Shown here: positions 16,349 to 21,466 of the stretch, in pieces
How the letters are laid out: each line of letters begins with the position of its first letter
Position numbering within the stretch: the stretch's first letter is position 1
DNA from: Peptococcaceae bacterium BRH_c23
Lineage (GTDB): Bacteria > Bacillota_B > Desulfitobacteriia > Desulfitobacteriales > Desulfitobacteriaceae
Assembly: GCA_000961805.1 (NCBI GenBank)
Contig: LADV01000138.1
Location: 1-21,466, forward strand
Direction of reading: 5' to 3'
DNA: 21,466 bases
Notes under the pieces: generated by a model
What the model saw: only the letters and a program-made list of their open reading frames with translations
The model's database searches: none
What the model was told of the DNA's origin: nothing
Position numbers and translations under genes: made by a program

Positions 16349-19300
16349 GAAACAATACAAACCCTAGAGTTAGCTTTGTCACGCCTAGGTGAGAAAAGAA
16401 CGGATCAGAGAACTGCACTGGATCAGCTCAAACGCGACTCCACGAAGCTGGATCGGGACTTAATGAACTATGCGGGAGACAAAGGGAGCCTTCAGCAACA
16501 AACTAAGCAATACGAGGCTCATGAACGGGACGTTAAAACCAAGCTTAAACTCAGCCTAAATAGAAATCTGCTGGGAGAACTCTCAGCAAAGGATATTGAG
16601 AAGACACGTCTAGAGCTTAAGAAGACCCAGGATAACTTGCAACTAGAGGGTAAAAGACGGGTCGAGGAAAGAACTAAGATTGAACAAAAACAACTGGAGG
16701 CGGAACAAGAACTTCAAGGATTACAGGAAGCAAAGTCTAACGAAACCAATCTCCTTCGTGGCCTAGAGCGAGAAATTGCTGAATATGAGCAACAGGAACA
16801 GGAAATTCAAGGGATTCTCCAAAAGTTTGGCTTTGACTTTGAACTACGCTTTGACAGGGAACGTCTCCGCACAGCCTTTAGCCAGCTGCTCAAAAACTTG
16901 GATCAAAGCCTCGAAGAAGCGGTGCGGATTCGTGATGATTCTACCGAGTCTCTTACTTCACTTAAAAACGGGAGACTGCATATCCCCGAAGAAATTATCT
17001 CTATTCTGGCCAATCAGGATATTCAATATGACACCGGCGAAACGTATTTGCGCAACCAGCCCCTGGAAATTCGGCAAACAATGCTGGCTAGAAATCCGGT
17101 CTTGCCCTATGCCCTGATTTTAGCCAGGGAGAATATAGAACTCTTAGCCCAGTCTATGAACCGAATGACCATGCGACGGGTTATTCCGATTATTGCCTAT
17201 GAGGACTTAGGTGTCAGTTTGACGAGCGAGGACAGATTTGTTCAGACCAGTGAAGGACTTTCTCTCGTTTGTCTGTATGAGGGCAGGGTCTTTGACAATG
17301 CTAGCCTAGTGAAACTTGAAGAGGAATTGAAACAAAAGCAAACAGAAGCGCTGGAACAGTATCAACATTATTCCGAGGAGCGCAATGAAGCAGTTGCTAA
17401 ACAGGCCATCTGTGGGCGTTTTGTCTATAAGGCGGAGTATCGCTATGTCCTGGGTAAAAAGTTAACTGCCAGTGAAAAGCAGCTCCAGACAATTCAAACG
17501 AGAACGGATCTCCTTAAAATGGAAAAGGCAACCCTCCGCACTGCTCAGGAAGAACTTGAGCAAAGGATCCAAGAAATGAAGGCTTCTCTACAAAAAGCGC
17601 AAGTTGCCGTTGAGACGTTTGAGACCTGGATGGAACAAGAAGGAGACTACCAAACCTGTCGGAGAAAGCTCGCGGAAATCATTGAAGCGATAACCGGCTC
17701 AGAGGGGAAAAAGTCAGAATTGACCGCAAGCCTAGATAAGCTGCAGGCAGAGAGCGGAAAATTATCCTTAGAGATTGAGCGGACCGAAAGCGCATCGAGG
17801 GATATCCGAAAAAAGTACATCTCCTATCAGAATGCGCCGGAAGCAGAACTAGTCGAGGGTACGCTAGAAGACTTGGAGGCACGACTTAGAGCCTTGAAGG
17901 CGTCGTATAGCGGAGAAATTGAGCAACTGGAAAAACGTAAAACTGAACTGCAGTCGGAATGTGAGAAAAAGGAAAAAGAGATTACTAAACTAGGTCTGCT
18001 GGAAAGCGACTATCATGGAGTAGTCTATGATGAAGGAACGGTTGAGGCAATTCATGCGGAGATCAACAGCCTGGAAGCGTTAAGTAGGAAGAGACAGCAG
18101 GAGGAAAAGAAAGCAGTTAGAGATGAGGGATCGGCAGATACAGCTCGTGCCAACGCACTTGAGGAAATAAAAAAACTGGGCGCAGAATCCCCTCTCAGTC
18201 CTGAAGATATCAAAGGGGATTTCCAAGAACGGCGTTATAAGCTATCGAGGCAGCATACCAAACTGCTCCAAGAGATCGAGCTCATATCTCGAAAAATCAG
18301 CGATTATCACAAGTTGATGGAACAAATCAGTTCCTATAGCAACGGAGTGAGCTTTGAACCGGTAAAAGGGTTCCGCCCTGAACAGGATATTAAGGCTCAA
18401 ACTAGGGTGTTAGGAGAAGGCTATCGTAGTGTGGAAACCAAGAACCGTACCCAAACCGACGCCCTCAGAAACAAGTATATCGGAATGAAAGCCGACTATC
18501 GGGAAAGAAATACGAACATCAGCAATATCTTTAAAGGGCTTGATCTGCTTTGGGAGAAGGTTGATATGGATTATGACAGTTATTATTATCTTTATGAACG
18601 CATGAGCCTGCATAAAGATAAGCTTCGGGAATTAATTCAACTTCATGAAAACCAACTCTCCAATTTAGAGCGAAACAAAAAGGATATGATTCAACAGAGC
18701 CTACTCCATGGGATGAGGTTTTTTGAAGAAATAGAATGGATATCCGACCATTCCAAGGTACGTCTGCAAGGAAGAAGCAGACCTGTGCAAATGCTCAAGA
18801 TTGAACTATCCTTGGATTCTAGTGATGCCGCAGGGATGCGGATGAAGGAATACATTGAAGAGTGTATTTTGAAAGTGCGCGAGGAAACCAGAGCGGAAAA
18901 AAGCGAGGAAGACGTCAAAAAGGCTGTCGCTAAATTGATGTACAGCCGAGAATTATTGAATGTCTATTTGGGTAATTCGAATATTCCTGTCAAGGTCTTT
19001 AAGATTGATCTTAACATGCAAAATAGCAGTCTTAAGACCTGGGAAGATGCCGTGCGAGAGAACTCAGGTGGGGAAAAGTTTGTCGTCTACTTCTCCGTAC
19101 TCTCGGCCTTAATGGCTTATACCCGATCCCGTACCCTAGAAGCTGCGGGTGCCGACGAAGAAAAGGATTCCAGTGTCTTGGTGATGGATAATCCCTTTGG
19201 CCCTATATCTTCGGAACACCTGCTCAATCCACTCTTCGAAATTGCCAAAAAACACCGCACTCAGCTCATCTGTCTTTCCGATCTGAAACAAAACTCGATT

Positions 19301-19477
19301 ATGAATTGCTTTAACTTAATCTACATGCTGAAGGTAAGGACCAGTGCCATCGGAAGTAATGAGTATCTAAAGTTTGAAGAACTTATTCGGGATGAAAACG
19401 CGATTCAGAACGATGAAAAGCTGGAAAAAGCCATTTTCAGGGTTTCTGAGGCTAAGCAGATCAACTTATTCGATTAA
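16349..19477 (+). pseudogene. jetC: jetC, C-terminal part (coiled coil and second half of ATPase head)
   Basis: This is the remaining 1042 codons of the same frame: long heptad-like coiled coil rich in E, K, Q and R, a hinge-like middle (about 16980-17300: LPYALILARENIELLAQ, RRVIPIIAYEDLG), the returning coiled coil, and the C-terminal head with the ABC signature (ENSGGEKF at codons 1330-1337 of the full gene) and Walker B (SSVLVMDNPFG, D at codon 1373). The DNPFG variant is, as I recall, usual for this JetC branch and not a lesion. The first possible restart is TTG 16376, with no convincing ribosome binding site before it, so expression after the TAA is doubtful. If translated, the two halves could in principle still pair through their coiled coils. 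Confidence 0.83.
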
Positions 19478-19574
19478 GGATCGAGGGTTAAGAAAGGACA
19501 ATCACATGGCTAGTACTACAAAAAAAGATGCCGAATGGGCTGAAGCAAAAATGAAATGCAGACTGAAAGAGTTT
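19475..19574 (+). repeat. Flanking direct repeat, downstream copy
   Basis: Matches 11101-11200 from the TAA (which is here the jetC stop codon) through the leader AAGAAAGGA and the first codons of the small gene. The two copies are in the same orientation, about 8.4 kb apart, and bracket the Wadjet operon. Confidence 0.75.
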
Positions 19575-19580
19575 GTTTAA
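19506..19580 (+). pseudogene. Truncated copy of the small conserved gene
   Basis: ATG 19506, preceded by AAGAAAGGA, reads MASTTKKDAEWAEAKMKC, then RLKEFV and TAA. The first 21 residues are the paralogue of the 80-residue protein at 11132; the conserved core (GLNPRSLIKN, WKAPV) is lost. It would be co-transcribed with jetC. It is probably a remnant left by a deletion after the CRL codons. A functional 24-residue peptide cannot be excluded but has no support. Confidence 0.7.
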
Positions 19581-19661
19581 TACTGCCTGATCTTTGTTGT
19601 TACCATTGGTAGATGGGCATGTGTAAAAGTGTTAGAGAGAATCATTCCAACTAAAAAATAA

Positions 19662-19982
19662 GAAGGTAACCTATGCAAAACACGTAAAAAGTTTAGGACA
19701 AAGGATTTATCCAGACAAATTAGTTCGTCTAGATTATCGTTTGCCGAGGCTGAAGAGATGGAGATGTATTTGAATATAAAACCGGGATCAGTCAGTGTAT
19801 TAGGTCTCATGAACGATGTAAGCAAATCTGTACAGTTGTTGATTGATAAGGAAGTTTTGCATGGTGAATACGTCGGATGTCATCCGTGTGTCAATACCTC
19901 CAGCTTGAAGATCAGGACCTCAGACCTGCTTACAAAGTTTTTGCCCTATACCGGACATGTACCGACCCTGGTGGAATTGTGA
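19662..19982 (+). pseudogene. Truncated prolyl-tRNA editing (YbaK/ProX-type) deacylase
   Basis: The frame open after TAA 19659-19661 reads KKFRTKDLSRQISSSRLSFA, then IKPGSVSVLGLMND, VQLLIDKEVLHGEYVGCHPC, NTSSLKIRTSDLLTKFLP and TLVEL. This is the C-terminal two thirds of the ProX/YbaK family, which removes mischarged alanine or cysteine from tRNA-Pro. The family is usually about 160-170 residues; only about 105 are present. ATG 19674 with AGAAGG upstream looks like the old start, but it reads only MQNT before TAA in another frame, so the N-terminus has suffered a deletion and frameshift. Internal ATG codons exist (for example 19758), but the substrate pocket would be incomplete. Confidence 0.72.
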
Positions 19983-20044
19983 GACAAAATTTTGTTCGGC
20001 GGCATAGGCGATGAGATCTTCCATTTGGGCATCTATCTCGCATT

Positions 20045-20365
20045 TCAATTGCGGTGAACTATGAACACCATTCCCCACAGATGCTTTTTCAAATCCACGC
20101 ACCCGTTTTCCTTGAAGTGGATACCTTCGTTGGATAGGAGTTGTTTTTGATCTGTCCATCCGGGAGTTAAACGACCTTGGTAGTTCACAACCCGATGGCA
20201 AGGGATGTTGAGGAAATCTGGGGCATGATGCAGTGCTTTTCCAACCATTCTTGAACGTCGCGGGTAACCTGATAAGAAGGCAATCATTCCGTATGTGGCG
20301 ACATTACCGAAGGGGATATCCTTGACAATCTCATAAACTATATTTGAGAATTCTTTTCTGTTCAA
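20045..20365 (-). CDS. MGMT-like O6-alkylguanine DNA-binding protein
   Basis: This 106-residue protein starts MNRKEFSNIVYEIVKDIPFG, continues ATYGMIAFLSGYPRRSRMVG (helix-turn-helix and arginine finger region) and carries the active-site motif IPCHRVV, then GWTDQKQLLSNEGI. It corresponds to the DNA-binding domain of methylguanine-DNA methyltransferases. The retained Cys in PCHR favours a transferase-type rather than an alkyltransferase-like (PWHR) protein. The role would be detection or repair of O6-alkylguanine. The start is TTG 20363-20365 with AGGTGA 6 bases upstream. The last residues (GMVFIVHRN) look atypical, and a neighbouring frame continues with protein-like text (CEIDAQMEDLIAYAAEQ), so a late frameshift is possible. 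It converges with the ProX-type remnant. Confidence 0.85.
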   Translation of the reverse strand: MNRKEFSNIVYEIVKDIPFGNVATYGMIAFLSGYPRRSRMVGKALHHAPDFLNIPCHRVVNYQGRLTPGWTDQKQLLSNEGIHFKENGCVDLKKHLWGMVFIVHRN

Positions 20366-20516
20366 TCTTATTCACCTGGCCAATCTTCTTCTGTCAGTTT
20401 GCGCAGTAGTGGGAATGTGTTGTTTTTTGTGGGAGACAAACAAAAAGGGACATATTCCAGATATTTACCTAATCTATCGGGACATGTCCTTGGTATTTAA
20501 TTTATCTGGCTCAAAT

Positions 20517-20825
20517 TTAGAGGATTCGAGGGAAATTCTGTTTGCAGTGAAGCACACGATGAACTTCCACAGTATTATCCTCCATAACCAGGATATAGAA
20601 CACTAGATAGGGATCAACAACGATCATGCGATAGCCCTGTTCAGCGATCTTTTTGTCTAACGGCATTGGACCCATGAGTGGAAATTCCGCCAGCCTGCCT
20701 ATGGACGCTTTTATATTTTCATACATTCTGATAGCGGCATCGCGATCATCTAAGCGAATATGCGCAACAATGGCTTTCATGTCATCTTGCGCAATCTGCA
20801 TGATTCTAATTTTATAATTTGCCAT
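20517..20825 (-). CDS. RelE/ParE-family toxin
   Basis: This 102-residue protein starts YKIRIMQIAQDDMKAIVAHI and carries MYENIKASIGRLAEFPLMGP, GYRMIVVDPYLVFYI and VEVHRVLHCKQNFPRIL, the usual order of the ParE/RelE fold. Its start overlaps the end of the antitoxin gene by 14 bases. ParE toxins act on gyrase and RelE toxins cleave mRNA; the sequence alone does not say which. It is complete at both ends and should be co-transcribed with the antitoxin. Confidence 0.9.
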   Translation of the reverse strand: MANYKIRIMQIAQDDMKAIVAHIRLDDRDAAIRMYENIKASIGRLAEFPLMGPMPLDKKIAEQGYRMIVVDPYLVFYILVMEDNTVEVHRVLHCKQNFPRIL

Positions 20826-21084
20826 GTGCCAACACCTTCAGTTCGCTCATCGCTTCGTCGAAGTCCAGCATAGGCACACCATTGGCTTTTTGTAATCGAG
20901 CTTCCAGCAGCTTTTCGCGGATTTCCAGTGCTCGTTCGCGCTTCTCAAAAGCGTCAATACTCATTACGGTTAAATCGCCTTCGCCGTTGACGGTAACATA
21001 CACCGGTTCGCCGGATTCATGGCAGTACTTGGAGATTTTGCTATAATCGTTCCGCAGTGAGGTGGACGATTTGATGGTCGGCAT
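20812..21084 (-). CDS. Phd/YefM-family antitoxin
   Basis: This 90-residue protein has the Phd/YefM N-terminal DNA-binding pattern (STSLRNDYSKISKYC, then EPVYVTVNGEGDLTVMSIDA) and a helical C-terminus (REKLLEARLQKANG, LDFDEAMSEL) that would bind the toxin. The start ATG 21084 has AAGGAG about 8 bases upstream. It is the first gene of the pair and is expected to repress its own promoter at 21129-21157 together with the toxin. Confidence 0.92.
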   Translation of the reverse strand: MPTIKSSTSLRNDYSKISKYCHESGEPVYVTVNGEGDLTVMSIDAFEKRERALEIREKLLEARLQKANGVPMLDFDEAMSELKVLAHGKL

Positions 21085-21128
21085 ACTTTATAGCTCCTTC
21101 AAATTAGTTCTATCATAATTCTGCCTAT

Positions 21129-21157
21129 ATTATACCTTAATTAATTTGGCGGGTCAA
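21129..21157 (-). promoter_or_regulatory. Promoter of the toxin-antitoxin operon
   Basis: On the minus strand TTGACC (21152-21157), a 17-base spacer and TATAAT (21129-21134) match the sigma-A consensus closely, about 45 bases before the antitoxin start. Confidence 0.8.
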
Positions 21158-21333
21158 TTTCACATCTGATAAATTCCATCTCATATCCCAAACGCAGTGT
21201 GATCTATGCAGGAACCATGAATTCGGGTCTAAAGAATCGAGAGCTACATTATGCAGACTCACCATCCTTAATCGGTCGATATGATATTTCAAGTGGAAGG
21301 GATTAGTGTGGCAATAGCAGTTTTTCTCCAAAC
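21158..21333. other. Gap between the toxin-antitoxin promoter and the VOC-like promoter
   Basis: No convincing gene. A plus-strand frame open from 21145 to the TAG at 21304-21306 has fairly protein-like text (SVIYAGTMNSGLKNRELHYA), but it has no ribosome binding site or recognised family. Confidence 0.3.
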
Positions 21334-21362
21334 TTGGATTCTCTTCAAATACGCAGTATAAT
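21334..21362 (+). promoter_or_regulatory. Promoter of the VOC-like gene
   Basis: TTGGAT (21334-21339), a 17-base spacer and TATAAT (21357-21362), 36 bases before ATG 21399. Confidence 0.65.
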
Positions 21363-21398
21363 TGAGGAAAATCTGCCTGAATGCGAGGGAAGACCTAT

Positions 21399-21466
21399 AT
21401 GCAAAAGATTGTCCCACACTTATGGTTTGACAAGGAAGCCGATGAGGCAGCAAAATTCTATATGTC
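21399..21466 (+). CDS. VOC/PhnB-like protein (partial, runs off the window)
   Basis: ATG 21399 with GAGGGA upstream reads MQKIVPHLWFDKEADEAAKF, then YMS at the edge. KIVPHLWFD-EA-EAA-FY is the standard opening of PhnB-like (3-demethylubiquinone 3-methyltransferase-type, glyoxalase fold) proteins. Only 22 residues are present, so function beyond the fold cannot be judged. Confidence 0.8.
   Translation, partial: MQKIVPHLWFDKEADEAAKFYM

Noticed and set aside
20480..20489. GGACATGTCC perfect palindrome
   Set aside because: Ten bases is short enough for chance and no promoter is attached.
21137..21331. 64-codon minus-strand open frame
   Set aside because: Overlaps the toxin-antitoxin promoter and has no ribosome binding site or family features.

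Overview
The window looks like a chromosomal stretch of a moderately AT-rich, low-GC Gram-positive anaerobe. The gene styles (strong AGGAGG-type ribosome binding sites, TTG/GTG starts, a Cys-rich double-cluster ferredoxin family, a large Cache/PAS hybrid kinase) suggest the Desulfosporosinus/Desulfitobacterium group of Clostridia. This placement is an inference from protein character, not from a marker gene. No rRNA, tRNA, CRISPR array or transposase was seen.

Left part (1-7000): a cyclic-di-GMP signalling block. A membrane diguanylate cyclase with a periplasmic solute-binding sensor runs off the left edge on the minus strand; its ATG is out of frame with the rest by one base at an A5 tract. 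Divergent from it are a 1265-residue hybrid histidine kinase (Cache-like sensor, HAMP, PAS, HisKA, HATPase, two receivers, Hpt) and, overlapping it by 8 bases, a receiver/HD-GYP phosphodiesterase. A long perfect hairpin at 6947-6989 closes this unit.

Middle (7100-11500): an AI-2E-type permease, then a region of gene decay. It holds a nitroreductase fused to the tail of an NAD(P)-binding epimerase, a ferredoxin-type protein broken by an 11-base tandem duplication and a deletion, a regulator-like C-terminal remnant, a 14-codon stub of a DnaQ-like exonuclease, and one intact 80-residue small conserved protein.

Right-centre (11600-19480): a four-gene operon, jetD-jetA-jetB-jetC, recognisable as a Wadjet SMC-type plasmid-restriction system: a Toprim nuclease, a kleisin-like subunit, a KITE-like subunit and an SMC-like ATPase. 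jetC carries one in-frame TAA about 29% of the way along. The operon has a sigma-A-type promoter inside a 34-base block that is repeated identically in front of the permease gene. A truncated copy of the 80-residue small gene, with its own leader, begins exactly at the jetC stop codon, so the operon lies between two copies of that sequence.

Right end (19480-21466): a truncated prolyl-tRNA editing deacylase-like pseudogene, an MGMT-like DNA-repair protein, a Phd/YefM-ParE toxin-antitoxin pair with a clear promoter, and the start of a VOC/PhnB-like gene that runs off the edge.

The main messages are a Wadjet system that may be inactivated or split by one codon, its small-gene flanks, a promoter block shared with a permease, and an unusually high load of broken genes between 8.5 and 20 kb.
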